From a virus, in IMG/VR virus record IMGVR_UViG_3300034117_000591, positions 1 through 27,976 of that record: a DNA stretch of 27,976 nucleotides, one strand, 5' to 3'. The translations under genes were made by a program, and so were the position numbers. Below the pieces are notes generated by a model. That model had not been told where the DNA came from, did no database searches, and worked only from the letters and a program-made list of their open reading frames with translations. The first letter of the stretch is position 1; each line of letters begins with the position of its first letter. Shown piece by piece: positions 12,421 through 21,524 of the stretch.

Positions 12421-12673
12421 GTTATTGCTATATATATTTCGTTATTTAGTGTTGTTTGTTGTTTGTTAGTTAGACATATTTTATGTGCCTATGTGTACAC
12501 GTTGATATCATTACACTCACAAAAAAGTTATGCAAAAATAAATTATTGCTGATTATCAGACAGTTATGAAAGAAAAAGTTTTTTTCTCCCTCGTAAAAAG
12601 TTTTTATACATTATATATATAGGAGATAAATGTTTTTTTAATAGCCCAACCCTGAACAAGTTCTTCCCACCCT
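12421..12673. other. Non-coding AT-rich spacer with a possible leftward promoter
   Basis: No gene is visible. Leftward, TATTTTTG (complement of 12533-12540) matches the -7 consensus TAnnTTTG, but no good -33 box is found at the usual distance. Two short palindromes of the form AAAAAGTTTTT occur at about 12573-12610. The rest is A/T runs. Confidence 0.35.
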
Positions 12674-12720
12674 TATATATAATAACATTGGGCCCACGTT
12701 AATGAGCCCAATGTGTTATT
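12674..12720 (-). terminator. Rho-independent terminator (leftward)
   Basis: A 9-bp stem (ACATTGGGC/GCCCAATGT) extended by AATAAC/GTTATT, overlapping the stop of the 171-residue gene by two bases, is followed leftward by a T/A-rich stretch. Confidence 0.75.
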
Positions 12721-13234
12721 ACATTGCAATAAGGTCTTCAATGTTAATTGCAATTGATTCAAGTTTTCTGTTAAGCATGTCTTCTGTGATTTTAACACGA
12801 GTGTTAGACATGTCTTGTCCGCCTTGATTAGAGATTGTGTAGATTACAAGAGGTTTTAATTCTCCTGTTTCTTCGTCTGTTACCATAACAGGCTTACCAA
12901 AGTTTGGTGATGTTTCATCACTTTCTATTTGTGGTAACTCAAGGATTGGTAATGATGCAAGATCTTCAAGTTTACTACTCAATTCTGCCTCACTCTTTGA
13001 AGCACGTAAACTTTCACTCAATGGACCTGAACAATTAACGTAAACTCTTTGTCCCTTTGCATTATAGATTGCAATAGTAACACGACTTAATTTACCTGTC
13101 TTTTCATTAACAGTTCCTTTGAAGTTCTTCTTGCTTGATAGTTCGTGGTAACCATTAACTCCTGCAAATTCTGCAACTGTACCAATAGTTTTTAATGTGC
13201 TCTCTGTTTGAGCAACGTCTTTGAATTGTAACAT
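12719..13234 (-). CDS. Hypothetical 171-residue protein at the head of the left arm
   Basis: The product starts MLQFKDVAQTESTLKTIGTV and shows a beta-rich part (SRVTIAIYNAKGQRVYVNCSG), a helical linker (LRASKSEAELSSKLEDLASL), then LPQIESDETSPNFGKPVMVTDEETG and an end with LNRKLESIAINIEDLIAM. The beta-strand part with aromatic and basic residues could form an OB-like nucleic-acid-binding domain, but that is a guess. It stands alone between its own strong terminator and the divergent control region, and its base use is less AT-biased than its neighbours, which suggests high expression early in infection. Confidence 0.65.
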   Translation of the reverse strand: MLQFKDVAQTESTLKTIGTVAEFAGVNGYHELSSKKNFKGTVNEKTGKLSRVTIAIYNAKGQRVYVNCSGPLSESLRASKSEAELSSKLEDLASLPILELPQIESDETSPNFGKPVMVTDEETGELKPLVIYTISNQGGQDMSNTRVKITEDMLNRKLESIAINIEDLIAM

Positions 13235-13643
13235 AATGTTTCTGTTTTTAATTAATTAATTTATAATGAGTTATTTACTCCGAATGTAAGAAGGGTTTTG
13301 GGATGGAATATTATTTGTTAACAAACCAATATGACACAACGATTTAGCAAGTGATGTGTCACAAGCTGGGGGGATACCCCAACCTCTCAAATTGTATGGG
13401 GGGTTTTGATATGGAGTGGTCAACACCCCCACACACATAACAGGTTTCCAAGTTTTGAAAAAAATTTTGGAAAAAAAATTTGGTGCATATTATTTTTTTG
13501 TACTACCTTTGGCTGGGTGGGTGGGTATGTCTATATAGATATTTTTTCTATAATATAGCATAGGAGTGAAAATATTTGTCTGTAAAGTGTTGATTGTGAA
13601 TATTTATTTTCTATCTTTGTCCATAGAATGTCAAAACTAAATT
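13235..13643. promoter_or_regulatory. Divergent control region between the two arms
   Basis: No gene lies in 409 bases. It holds an inverted repeat TGACACA (13332-13338)/TGTGTCA (13355-13361) that could be an operator; a compact GGGG-GGATA-CCCC hairpin near 13367-13380; a longer hairpin pairing 13399-13408 with 13421-13430 in nine of ten positions; A-tracts in a near-tandem repeat about 13456-13485; and closely spaced G-tracts at 13511-13525. The GC-rich hairpins stand out in an AT-rich genome. It may combine promoters with a replication or regulatory site. Confidence 0.55.
13589..13619 (+). promoter_or_regulatory. Bacteroidetes-type promoter for the rightward arm
   Basis: The -7 box TATCTTTG (13612-13619) fits TAnnTTTG exactly. 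GTTG at 13589-13592, 19 bases upstream, is one base off the -33 TTTG. The predicted start near 13626 leaves a leader of less than 20 bases before the ATG at 13644. Confidence 0.7.
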
Positions 13644-14048
13644 ATGGAACCAACTAAAATTATAGTACAAAGACTAAAGAAAGAAGTAGATAGTGACATG
13701 GAATTAGCTATGTTATACTATTCTACTCTATCTTCTATAAACAATCTAAACCTAACTGTAAGAGAAATACAACTGATATCCTTTACAGCTATAAAAGGAA
13801 ACATTACATATGCTAATGTAAGAGAAGAATTCTGTAAGACATATAATAGTACATCTCCTTCTATTAATAATATCATTTCTAAACTTAAGAGAATTGGTAT
13901 ATTTGTTAAGGAGAATGGTAAGGTGAAGGTCAATCCAATTATTGTTATTGATTTCAGTAAAGATTTAACGTTAGAAATAAAACTAGTACATGGAGAAACC
14001 AATATCAATGTCAGTGAAGGAGTGGATCATCAAGAAGATGTCCATTAA
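13644..14048 (+). CDS. Winged-helix DNA-binding regulator (putative)
   Basis: The 134-residue product starts MEPTKIIVQRLKKEVDSDME. Residues about 35-90 (LTVREIQLISFTAI, NVREEFCKTYNSTSPSINNIISKLKRIGIFVKENGKVKVN) fit a winged helix: helices, a recognition helix with SPSINNIISKLKR, and a KENGKVKVN wing. The C-terminus is acidic with beta character. As the first gene behind the rightward promoter it probably regulates the structural arm or binds DNA during packaging. Its last 59 bases overlap the IHF-like gene in another frame. Confidence 0.65.
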   Translation: MEPTKIIVQRLKKEVDSDMELAMLYYSTLSSINNLNLTVREIQLISFTAIKGNITYANVREEFCKTYNSTSPSINNIISKLKRIGIFVKENGKVKVNPIIVIDFSKDLTLEIKLVHGETNINVSEGVDHQEDVH

Positions 14049-14352
14049 TATGGTGATATCAGAGAAGACACTTGATGCTGTTGTAACACACCAATTTGAT
14101 TCAGCAAACGATGCTCTTAATATTAATAAGAGTGTTGAGCTATCTGGGTTTGGTAAATTCTATTTCAATAAGAAGAAAGCTCTTACACAATATAATAAGT
14201 TATTAGCTATTAAGAAAGCATATGAAAACATGTTATTAGATGAAAAGACATCTGATGTTAAAAGAAACGCTGTAGAACTTAAGTTACAGATAATTGAAAC
14301 CAGTATTAAAACATTAAAACCAAAAATCGATGAGCCTGGGACAAATATATGA
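13990..14352 (+). CDS. IHF/HU-like DNA-binding protein
   Basis: The 120-residue product has MSVKEWIIKKMSINMVISEKTLDAVVTHQF, then DALNINKSVELSGFGKFYFNKKKA: helix-helix followed by the VE(L/I)SGFGKF signature of the HU/IHF family, which bends DNA. The beta-arm is short and replaced by a basic helix (TQYNKLLAIKKAYENML). IHF-like subunits are a regular part of crAss-like genomes. A start at ATG 14008 (MSVKEW) is equally plausible. It overlaps genes at both ends (59 and 23 bases), so coupled translation is likely. Confidence 0.7.
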   Translation: MEKPISMSVKEWIIKKMSINMVISEKTLDAVVTHQFDSANDALNINKSVELSGFGKFYFNKKKALTQYNKLLAIKKAYENMLLDEKTSDVKRNAVELKLQIIETSIKTLKPKIDEPGTNI

Positions 14353-14611
14353 GGGATGGAAGAATCATTTTCTTCCTGAAGAAAGAATGAAAGCTTTCAT
14401 AGAACATACAAGTCAAGAAAGACTTGCTATATGTCAAGTTTGTGAAGAGCATTCTTCTAATAAGAAAGAATATAAGACATTGAGAAGAGATGCACATTGC
14501 ACAGATTGTGGATGTACATTGTCTGCTAAGACTAAATGTTTAACGTGTGATTGTCCATTGAAGAAATGGATGGCTACAGAAATGCCTATAGAGAATGTTG
14601 ACATTACATAA
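14330..14611 (+). CDS. Zinc-ribbon protein (93 residues)
   Basis: After a helical start (MSLGQIYEGWKNHFLPEERM) there are four CxxC-like knuckles: CQVC, CTDCGC, CLTC and a final DCPL. The pattern ICQVCEEHS ... HCTDCGCTLSAKTKCLTCDCPLKKW fits two zinc ribbons. The function is unknown; such proteins occur in this gene position in crAss-like phages as I recall. Overlaps both neighbours. Confidence 0.65.
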   Translation: MSLGQIYEGWKNHFLPEERMKAFIEHTSQERLAICQVCEEHSSNKKEYKTLRRDAHCTDCGCTLSAKTKCLTCDCPLKKWMATEMPIENVDIT

Positions 14612-14882
14612 AATACCTTTAGATACGCTCATTGCTATTCTTCAAGATTTGTGGGACACTGGAGCAGATTTTGTTGATATATCAGGAGAAAATAGTAAAG
14701 AAGGCGAACAGCTTAAAGACACTATTAAGATAACAATAAAACCTGAATACTTGAGTGATCATAATGAAGAAGATGTAATGGAATTAGAACAAGAAATAGA
14801 AATGGATTATTCAGGAGAAGATGATGATGTTGATTCTTCTACAACAGGTTTATCTGAAGAGGACATAAATGATTTGATATGA
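14595..14882 (+). CDS. Acidic 95-residue protein
   Basis: The product starts MLTLHKIPLDTLIAILQDLWD, has a beta-like part (KDTIKITIKPEYL) and then a very acidic second half (EEDVMELEQEIEMDYSGEDDDVDSS). It overlaps the zinc-ribbon gene by 17 bases and the next gene by four (ATGA). Function unknown. Confidence 0.6.
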   Translation: MLTLHKIPLDTLIAILQDLWDTGADFVDISGENSKEGEQLKDTIKITIKPEYLSDHNEEDVMELEQEIEMDYSGEDDDVDSSTTGLSEEDINDLI

Positions 14883-15145
14883 AAATAATAAACTACCATC
14901 GTAAGATTATACAAATACTAGAGCGATTACATAAAGCTCATCCCACTTATAATGTAGGAAAACACTTATCTACAGCATTAGATGGCTCTGATATGTGGGG
15001 CATTTCTGATAAAGAAATATTTATGTCTTTACAGAAGTATGAGATAGAACTTAATATGGATGTTGAACATGAAGAGGATGTAGAAGACATCATAAAAGAT
15101 GGTATGAATTTGGAGAGAACATTGTTCGAAGAGGAGGAAGACTAA
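14879..15145 (+). CDS. Acidic 88-residue protein
   Basis: The product starts MKIINYHRKIIQILERLHKAHP. A conserved-looking middle, TYNVGKHLSTALDGSDMWGISDKEIF, is followed by an acidic tail (NMDVEHEEDVEDIIKD, FEEEED). The start overlaps the previous stop (ATGA). Family not recognised beyond its constant place before the terminase genes. Confidence 0.6.
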   Translation: MKIINYHRKIIQILERLHKAHPTYNVGKHLSTALDGSDMWGISDKEIFMSLQKYEIELNMDVEHEEDVEDIIKDGMNLERTLFEEEED

Positions 15146-15156
15146 AAACAAATACA

Positions 15157-15489
15157 ATGGCAATAAAGAAAACTACATACATAAATACAGAACTTGATTG
15201 GGCTGAGGAACAATTATCAAGCTGGAAACAATACGTTGATGCTAATCCATTACATATGTTAAAGGATAGGATTGAGTGGAAACCAACAGCTAAAGGAGGT
15301 ACAATGCCTATGGTGATTGCATCTATTGAAGCACAAGGAAAGTTTGTTCAAGAGACAATGAAAAACTATCTAGCTCTGTTAGAGCAAGTTGAGAAATTAC
15401 GTGAGAAAGAAGAAGCAAAGGTGGTGCCTGTAAGAGGTGGTGTTGAATTAGGAAGCATGGCAGAGGATTTCTTAAAAGGACGTAAATAA
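15157..15489 (+). CDS. Putative small terminase subunit (TerS)
   Basis: The 110-residue product starts MAIKKTTYINTELDWAEEQLSSWKQYVDANPLH and is mostly helical, with a long helix (EAQGKFVQETMKNYLALLEQVEKLREKEEAK). It is directly before TerL, sharing one base with it (TAATG), the usual place of TerS, which recognises phage DNA for packaging. No clear helix-turn-helix is visible, so the assignment rests on size, helicity and position. Confidence 0.5.
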   Translation: MAIKKTTYINTELDWAEEQLSSWKQYVDANPLHMLKDRIEWKPTAKGGTMPMVIASIEAQGKFVQETMKNYLALLEQVEKLREKEEAKVVPVRGGVELGSMAEDFLKGRK

Positions 15490-17513
15490 TGGATGGATTA
15501 CAAAGCATTGACTATAAAGACTGGTTTATCAATCAGAAAAGAGTTCCTCAGAAAGATTCAGAGGAATACAGAGAGTTTTATGCTTTTCATAAACAACTGT
15601 GCATTGATGGTTGTACAATGGGAGGAGTTTATATCAATCCTTTTCTATATTGGCATTTAAACTTCTGGAACACAGAAGTAGATGTTATAGATGACCGTGG
15701 TAGAATATCACAAAAATATGCCAATCCTTATCTACGTGATAATGAATGGATTATAACAAACGAAATAGATAGAGCACATACGGAAAAGAAAGGTCTAGTC
15801 ATACTAGGTATTCGTCGTTTGGCTAAGTCAGTAATTGAGAGCTCCTACATAGGTCATGGGGCAACGTTCGATGAGAACTCCCAGAACATTATTGCAGGAT
15901 TGAATGCTCCCGATATAAAGCTTATTACAGATAAGATTGACAAAGGACTCAACTTCTTGCCAGAAGCGTGGAGATGGCAGAGAGTAGAAGACAATTGGAA
16001 AAACCAAGTTACATTAGGGATTAAGACAAAAGCAGGAGAGAGAATCCCCTTTTCTCAAATCCTTATTCGTAACTTAGATGGTGGTAACAATGAAGAGGCA
16101 ATTGCAGGTACAAAGCCTAGAAGGCTTATTATTGATGAGATAGGTAAGGGTAACTTCTTACGTGGATTACAAGCTGCTACACCAGGTTTTACAACACCAT
16201 TTGGTTGGGGTTGTAGTCCTATTCTAACTGGTACAGGTGGAGATATGCAGAACTTCATGGACGCAAAGAGTCTTATGTTTGATGTGCAGAATTTCAACTT
16301 CTTAGAATACAATAGTGCTAAGGATGAACAAAGAATCCATGGATTATTTATTTCACATAAGTATAGAATGGAAGCTAAAGAAGATTCTACATTAGGAGCT
16401 TTCTTAGAACAGCCTGCAGATTCTGAATTACATAATGTAAAGATGTTAGTCTCTAATCAAGAAATAGCAGATAAGATTACAAATGACAATCTTGATAGAT
16501 TAAAGAAAGCTGGTGATAGACTAGCTTATTTAAAAGAGAAGATGTATTACCCACAAGAAGTGGATGATATATTCTTGAATGAAGATACAAATATATTTGA
16601 TATTGAAGCAGCTAAACGTCAGAAATCCAGACTGTTAGCTCAAGAAAGAACAGGTACACCTGTTTATTTATATGATGATGGACAAGGAGTGAAACATGAA
16701 TTTACAGACAAGCTTCCTATATCAAACTTTCCATTAAAGAATTCAGATGCAAAAGATGCTCCTGTAGTGATATATGAGTTTCCAGTAGCAGATCCTCCGT
16801 ATGGATTATATGTAGCAGGAGTTGACCCTTACAGACAAGGTAAGTCTGCATATTCAAGTTCATTAGGATCTGTATACATATACAAACGTATGCACGCTAT
16901 ATCAGGAGAGAAGTATCAAGATATGTTTGTTGCCAGTTATTGTGCTAGACCAGACAAAAAAGAAACATGGGAAGAACAAGCTCGCTACCTCATTAAGTAT
17001 TACAATGCTAGAACGTTATGTGAGAATGATGAAATTTCTTTTATAGACTATATGATAGCCAAAGGTGATTCTCATTATCTAGAAAGACAACCAGATTGGT
17101 TAAAAGAAATAGTTCCAAACACTACAGTGAGAAGGGATTTTGGAATACATAGATCTTCTGAGAAAATACGAGACTTCCTACATGGATGTCTTAAGAAATA
17201 TACAGAAGAAGCTATACATATAGAGAAAGATGCTGATGGAAACATTGTATCAGAAATAAAAGGAATGTCAAAGATATTTGATCCTGTCTTATTAGAGGAG
17301 ATGATCCAGTATAATGAGCAAGGTAACTTTGATAGAATCATTGCTGCAGAGTTAGCTGTAGCATTAGCTATGAAATTAGATCCTATTATGGGAAAAATAG
17401 GTGGAGAGGAAGACTCAAGAGTCAAATCAATGTTCACAAAGAACAAGAAAAATACTCTGTTTACAGAAAGCAGAACAATGTTTAACACACCAAAAAATAA
17501 ATTGTTTAGATAA
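15489..17513 (+). CDS. terL: Large terminase subunit (TerL)
   Basis: The 674-residue packaging motor and nuclease. The ATPase half has the Walker A-like GIRRLAKS at 107-114 in VILGIRRLAKSVIESS and Walker B RRLIIDEIG at 211-219 with D216 and E217; LTGTGGD near 246-252 fits the coupling motif. The RNase H-like nuclease half begins at YVAGVDPYRQG, with D446 as the first metal ligand, and has further acidic candidates at CENDEISFIDY (about 511-521). The protein drives DNA into the prohead through the portal and cuts the concatemer. There is no intron or inserted endonuclease. The stop is one base before the portal ATG. Confidence 0.92.
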   Translation: MDGLQSIDYKDWFINQKRVPQKDSEEYREFYAFHKQLCIDGCTMGGVYINPFLYWHLNFWNTEVDVIDDRGRISQKYANPYLRDNEWIITNEIDRAHTEKKGLVILGIRRLAKSVIESSYIGHGATFDENSQNIIAGLNAPDIKLITDKIDKGLNFLPEAWRWQRVEDNWKNQVTLGIKTKAGERIPFSQILIRNLDGGNNEEAIAGTKPRRLIIDEIGKGNFLRGLQAATPGFTTPFGWGCSPILTGTGGDMQNFMDAKSLMFDVQNFNFLEYNSAKDEQRIHGLFISHKYRMEAKEDSTLGAFLEQPADSELHNVKMLVSNQEIADKITNDNLDRLKKAGDRLAYLKEKMYYPQEVDDIFLNEDTNIFDIEAAKRQKSRLLAQERTGTPVYLYDDGQGVKHEFTDKLPISNFPLKNSDAKDAPVVIYEFPVADPPYGLYVAGVDPYRQGKSAYSSSLGSVYIYKRMHAISGEKYQDMFVASYCARPDKKETWEEQARYLIKYYNARTLCENDEISFIDYMIAKGDSHYLERQPDWLKEIVPNTTVRRDFGIHRSSEKIRDFLHGCLKKYTEEAIHIEKDADGNIVSEIKGMSKIFDPVLLEEMIQYNEQGNFDRIIAAELAVALAMKLDPIMGKIGGEEDSRVKSMFTKNKKNTLFTESRTMFNTPKNKLFR

Positions 17514-17514
17514 C

Positions 17515-20100
17515 ATGGCAATAATTAGATATACAAAAGACGCTACCATTAGGTATGCATACTTAAACATCTTCCCTGATCAGTTTAAGACAGAGAAGGA
17601 AAAACAAGATGAGAGTTGGATCAAGAATACTATGGATTATTTCTCCAACAAAGCATATGCTGAGTATGTAAAGAATAGAGATACATTTGTTAAGAATTAC
17701 GATCTTATGAAAGGAATCTTACGTATGGAAGATTTCTATCAAGAACCAGAGGTGAGAAGCTTTACAGATGTGCTTACAGCAGATCTTGAACTTCCTGCTT
17801 ATGTAAAGATGTATTCTATTGTTACCACTCCTGTTAATGAGTTGGTAGGAGAAATATCTAAACGTCCTGATACTTACAGAGTTAAGGCATTTGATGATGA
17901 CAGTAAAGCAGAAGAATTACAGTTTAAGACTGACACATTACAAAACTTTGTAATGAGTCAAGCTAGACAACAAATTTTGGCAAAAGCTGCAATGGAAGGA
18001 GTTGAAATCCCTGATGAAGAATTAGAACAAATGACAATGGGGCAAGTTCAAGATGAGTTAGATAGTTACACATCTGTTGCTGAGAAATGGGCTAACCATA
18101 TCCTTACATGTCAAAAAGCTGAGTTTAATTTAAAAGAAAAATCTGAAGATGCGTTCAGAGATTTATTGATATCTGCAAGAGAATTTTACCATATATATGA
18201 AGACAACTCGAAACTTGGTTTCAACATCGAAGTGGCTAACCCAAAGAACACTTGGTTTCTTACCACTCCTGATAGAAAGTGGATTTCAGATCCCACAGGG
18301 AGAGCTCAGGGAGCCTATGCTGCTGGTACAGTACAAGTTATGGAGCTATCGGAGATCATTGAAAGTATTCCAGATCTTACTAAAGAGGAAATTGATCACT
18401 TACGAAGCTCTCTCCAAGACTACGGATTAATCAATGTTAGAGAATCTAACCTTGGTAACCCAGATGCTATTCCTGGACAAGATTCTGTAATGTATGACAC
18501 ATTTGACCCATTAGTGTTACAGACACGTATGATCATTGAGTCAGAAATGAAAGAGAATAACGATGGATTAAAAGACTTTTTAGGGCTTACTAATAACGTT
18601 AGTTCATTTGGTTATAAATATGTTGTTGTACGTAGTTATTGGATCTCTAAAAGAAAGATAGGTAAGCTTATCTATATTGATGAGATGGGTAATGAACAAT
18701 CAATGTTAGTTGATGAAACTTACAAATCAGGAACTATACCTACACAACAATCATTAGAATGGGGATGGATCAATGAATGGTACCAAGGAACTAAAATTGG
18801 TCCAGACATCTATCACATCAAACCATATAAATTATTAAACTACTGTCCTATTATAGGAACAACGTATGAGGTGAAGAATACAGAGGCTAAATCTCTTGTA
18901 GATCTTATGAAACCTTTTCAAGTGTTATACAATGTATGTATGAACCAATTATACAAGCTTCTTGAGAAAGAGGTTGGTAAGGTTCAGTTAATGTCATTAA
19001 GACACATTCCTATTCCTAAAGATGGAGATGCACAAGATGCTCTTGACATATGGGAAATGGAAGCACGTAACAGAGGAGTGGTGTTCATTGATGATTCTCC
19101 AGAGAATTTAAAAGCTCCTAGTTCATTCAATCAATTTACAGCTCTTGATCTTACACGTACGCAAGAAATACAATCTAGATATACATTAGCACAACAACTT
19201 AAAGCTGAATGTTGGGAACTTGTTGGTATGTCTAAACAACGTATGGGATCTGTAGCAGCATCAGAAAGTGCTACAGGTGTGAATACAGCAGTGCAACAAA
19301 GTTATTCTCAAACAGAACCTTTATTCATAGCACACGAATATGTTATGGGACAATTATATCAAGCTATTATTGATGCTGCATTATATGTAGAGAGTTCTAA
19401 ACCTGAATCTACGCTATCATACATTACATCTGAGGGACAATCTGCATTTGTACAAGTAAATGGATCAGATCTTAAATTCCGTGACTTAAAAGTGTTCTTA
19501 ACTAATAGACCTGAAGATACTCAAATGTTTAATGAAATTAGAGCTCTTTCTCAAGCACTTATTCAAAATGGTGGCACGCTTTATGATGTAGTTGAACTAT
19601 ACACTACTAAGTCTATGAGAGATATGAAAAAAACATTCAAAGATCTTAGAGATAGACAAATTGCTCAACAAGATCAAGCTCAACAACTTGAACAACAAAA
19701 ACTTGAACAACAAGCTCAACAATCACAAGCTGCATTACAACAAGCTGCTCAAATGGCTCAAGAGAAACAAGCTAATGATGATTATCAAAAAGAACTTGAC
19801 AGACAATCTAAAGAAAAGATTGCTATTATTCAAGCTACAGGATTTGGTAAAGTGGAATCAGAAGATGTTAATGAAAATACTGTTCCTGATGTATTAGAGA
19901 TGAGTAGACTTACTCAAGATCAAGATAAAGCATCTAAAGATTACCAAACTAAAATGGCTGACATCCAGTCTAAGAATAAACAAGCTTCTGACAAAATGGC
20001 TATAGAGAAAGAAAAAATTGCTGTAGCTAGAGAGAACATGGCAAATGATTTAGCAGTGGCTAAAGAAAATGCTAAGGGCAGAAATAACAAAAAAGGTTAA
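17515..20100 (+). CDS. Portal protein
   Basis: I start at ATG 17515 (MAIIRYTKDATIRYAYLN), one base after the TerL stop, giving 861 residues; the longer frame would extend into TerL. The protein follows TerL and precedes the scaffold-like and capsid genes, the place of the portal. Portal-like features include TTPVNELVGEISKRPDTYRVKAFDD, a core with WELVGMSKQRMGSVAASESATGVNTAVQQSYSQ, and a long C-terminal Gln/Ala-rich coiled coil (QQDQAQQLEQQKLEQQAQQS) ending in a Lys/Asn tail. It forms the dodecameric ring for DNA entry and tail attachment. The large size fits crAss-like portals. Confidence 0.85.
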   Translation: MAIIRYTKDATIRYAYLNIFPDQFKTEKEKQDESWIKNTMDYFSNKAYAEYVKNRDTFVKNYDLMKGILRMEDFYQEPEVRSFTDVLTADLELPAYVKMYSIVTTPVNELVGEISKRPDTYRVKAFDDDSKAEELQFKTDTLQNFVMSQARQQILAKAAMEGVEIPDEELEQMTMGQVQDELDSYTSVAEKWANHILTCQKAEFNLKEKSEDAFRDLLISAREFYHIYEDNSKLGFNIEVANPKNTWFLTTPDRKWISDPTGRAQGAYAAGTVQVMELSEIIESIPDLTKEEIDHLRSSLQDYGLINVRESNLGNPDAIPGQDSVMYDTFDPLVLQTRMIIESEMKENNDGLKDFLGLTNNVSSFGYKYVVVRSYWISKRKIGKLIYIDEMGNEQSMLVDETYKSGTIPTQQSLEWGWINEWYQGTKIGPDIYHIKPYKLLNYCPIIGTTYEVKNTEAKSLVDLMKPFQVLYNVCMNQLYKLLEKEVGKVQLMSLRHIPIPKDGDAQDALDIWEMEARNRGVVFIDDSPENLKAPSSFNQFTALDLTRTQEIQSRYTLAQQLKAECWELVGMSKQRMGSVAASESATGVNTAVQQSYSQTEPLFIAHEYVMGQLYQAIIDAALYVESSKPESTLSYITSEGQSAFVQVNGSDLKFRDLKVFLTNRPEDTQMFNEIRALSQALIQNGGTLYDVVELYTTKSMRDMKKTFKDLRDRQIAQQDQAQQLEQQKLEQQAQQSQAALQQAAQMAQEKQANDDYQKELDRQSKEKIAIIQATGFGKVESEDVNENTVPDVLEMSRLTQDQDKASKDYQTKMADIQSKNKQASDKMAIEKEKIAVARENMANDLAVAKENAKGRNNKKG

Positions 20101-20105
20101 AAAAC

Positions 20106-20125
20106 TTCTCCTCTTCGGAGGAGAA
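20106..20125 (+). other. UUCG-tetraloop hairpin after the portal gene
   Basis: An 8-bp stem (TTCTCCTC/GAGGAGAA) closes a TTCG loop, a very stable RNA fold, five bases after the portal stop. Rightward it is followed by A, not T, so a classic terminator is not supported. It may protect the 3' end of an mRNA or serve as a processing site. A second stem AACACT/AGTGTT at about 20176-20199, before a T-rich stretch, may be a weak terminator. Confidence 0.6.
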
Positions 20126-20213
20126 AAAAATATTAATGCTATATTATCTGAAAAATTGAGCCACATTGGTTCATAACACTTTGATATTAAATAGTGTTGT
20201 TATACTTTTACAT

Positions 20214-20243
20214 TAAATAAACCAAACATAAATACAACTACAT
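20214..20243 (+). promoter_or_regulatory. Shared structural-gene leader, copy 1
   Basis: AAATAAACCAAACATAAATACAACTACAT directly before the ATG at 20244 resembles the sequence before the ATG at 23410 (AAATAAACCAAATATT ... AACTACATT). It is an A-rich translation leader of the Bacteroidetes kind or part of a late promoter. Confidence 0.4.
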
Positions 20244-21524
20244 ATGGCTGATAATTTAGAAACTATGGGTAACTTTAGTATTCAAGATACTATGGAAATG
20301 GGCATGGGTAATCAAGAACTATTAAATGACTTGTTTTCTCCTGAGACATCAACTTCTAATCCAGAAGATGTTACACCTATTATTAAAGACGCTAATGCTC
20401 CTGCTGCTCCTGTAGCACCAGAAGTTAAAAAAGGTAAGGACATTGTTCCTCCTAAAAGCGTTGATGGTAAAACAGATGATGAGAAACTAGATGGACAATC
20501 AATGATTGCTGATTTCTTAAGTGATTCTGATGATGATGATGATTCAGATGACACTACACCTGCTCCAGCAGCAAAACCTGCAAAACCTGCAGATGCTGAT
20601 ACAGAAGATATAGATGACGCTGAAGATGGTGCTCCTGAGGGAACACAATTTAGTGCTCTTGCAAATGATCTTTATAAATTAGGGGTATTCACTTCTGAAG
20701 ATGATGAAGATCAACAACCAATCTCTACTGCAGAAGAATTCTTAGAAAGATTTAATGAAGAGAAGAGAAAAGGTGCAATTGAAACAGTAAACAATTTCAT
20801 AGGACAATTTGGAGAAGATTACCAAGAAGCTTTTGAAGCCATATTTGTGAAAGGAGTTAATCCTAAAGAGTATTTTGGTGTTTACAATCAAGTAGTTAGC
20901 TTTGCTGAAATGGATCTTTCTAGTGAAGATAATCAAGTGAAGGTAGTTAGACAAGCATTAATAGATCAAGGGTTTGAACCTGAAGATGTTGAGTCTGAAA
21001 TTGAAAGATTTAAAAATTACGGTGACTTAGAAAACGTTGCAACAAAACACCACAAAGTGTTAGTTAAAAAAGAAGCATCTAAGTTACAACAAATGGAATC
21101 TAAAGCTGAACAAGAGTTACAACAAAAACAAGCTATTAGAAACCAATATATAAATAACGTGCAAACCATCTTACAAGATAAGGTGAAAGCAAAAGAGTTT
21201 GATGGTATTCCTATCAATCCAAAATTAGCATCAGAACTACAAGACTTCTTATTAGTTGATAAATGGAAGACTGCATCTGGAGAAAATCTTACAGATTTTG
21301 ATCGTGTTATTCTGGATATGAAAAGACCTGAAAACCATGCAATGAAAGTTAAGGTGGGGCTTCTTTTAAAGATGTTAGAAAAAGATCCTACATTATCAAC
21401 CATACAAAAAACAGGTGTGACTAAAAAGTCTAATCAATTATTTGGAGAAGTTGCAAGACAAGTAGAAAAAGCTAAGATTGGTGGATCTACTTCTGGTACT
21501 AAACCTAATTCATGGTTCTTATAA
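20244..21524 (+). CDS. Scaffold-like prohead protein (putative)
   Basis: The 426-residue product lies between portal and capsid genes. The first 140 residues are low-complexity and acidic, rich in Asp, Ala and Pro (SDSDDDDDSDD, APAAKPAKPADADTEDIDDAEDG). The rest is helical: a globular part (FLERFNEEKRKGAIETVNNFIGQFGEDYQEAF), a coiled coil (KKEASKLQQMESKAEQELQQKQ) and a C-terminal DRVILDMKRPENHAMKVKVGLLLKML, ending TSGTKPNSWFL. Charge, helicity and position fit a scaffolding protein, which templates capsid assembly and is then removed. No protease motif is visible. Confidence 0.65.
   Translation: MADNLETMGNFSIQDTMEMGMGNQELLNDLFSPETSTSNPEDVTPIIKDANAPAAPVAPEVKKGKDIVPPKSVDGKTDDEKLDGQSMIADFLSDSDDDDDSDDTTPAPAAKPAKPADADTEDIDDAEDGAPEGTQFSALANDLYKLGVFTSEDDEDQQPISTAEEFLERFNEEKRKGAIETVNNFIGQFGEDYQEAFEAIFVKGVNPKEYFGVYNQVVSFAEMDLSSEDNQVKVVRQALIDQGFEPEDVESEIERFKNYGDLENVATKHHKVLVKKEASKLQQMESKAEQELQQKQAIRNQYINNVQTILQDKVKAKEFDGIPINPKLASELQDFLLVDKWKTASGENLTDFDRVILDMKRPENHAMKVKVGLLLKMLEKDPTLSTIQKTGVTKKSNQLFGEVARQVEKAKIGGSTSGTKPNSWFL

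Noticed and set aside
14330-14352. Frameshift joining the IHF-like and zinc-ribbon genes
   Set aside because: The overlap is a normal 23-base coupling; both genes have their own start and stop and no slippery sequence is evident.
17401-17514. N-terminal extension of the portal frame into the terminase gene
   Set aside because: It would overlap TerL by 113 bases; the ATG at 17515 directly after the TerL stop with normal context is the natural start.
19661-19897. Rightward frame inside the portal gene rich in Asn, Lys and Leu
   Set aside because: It is an out-of-frame reading of the Gln-rich coiled coil.
20312-21403. Leftward frames within the scaffold and other structural genes
   Set aside because: They are mirror frames of rightward coding sequence with strong codon signal, with no leaders or motifs.
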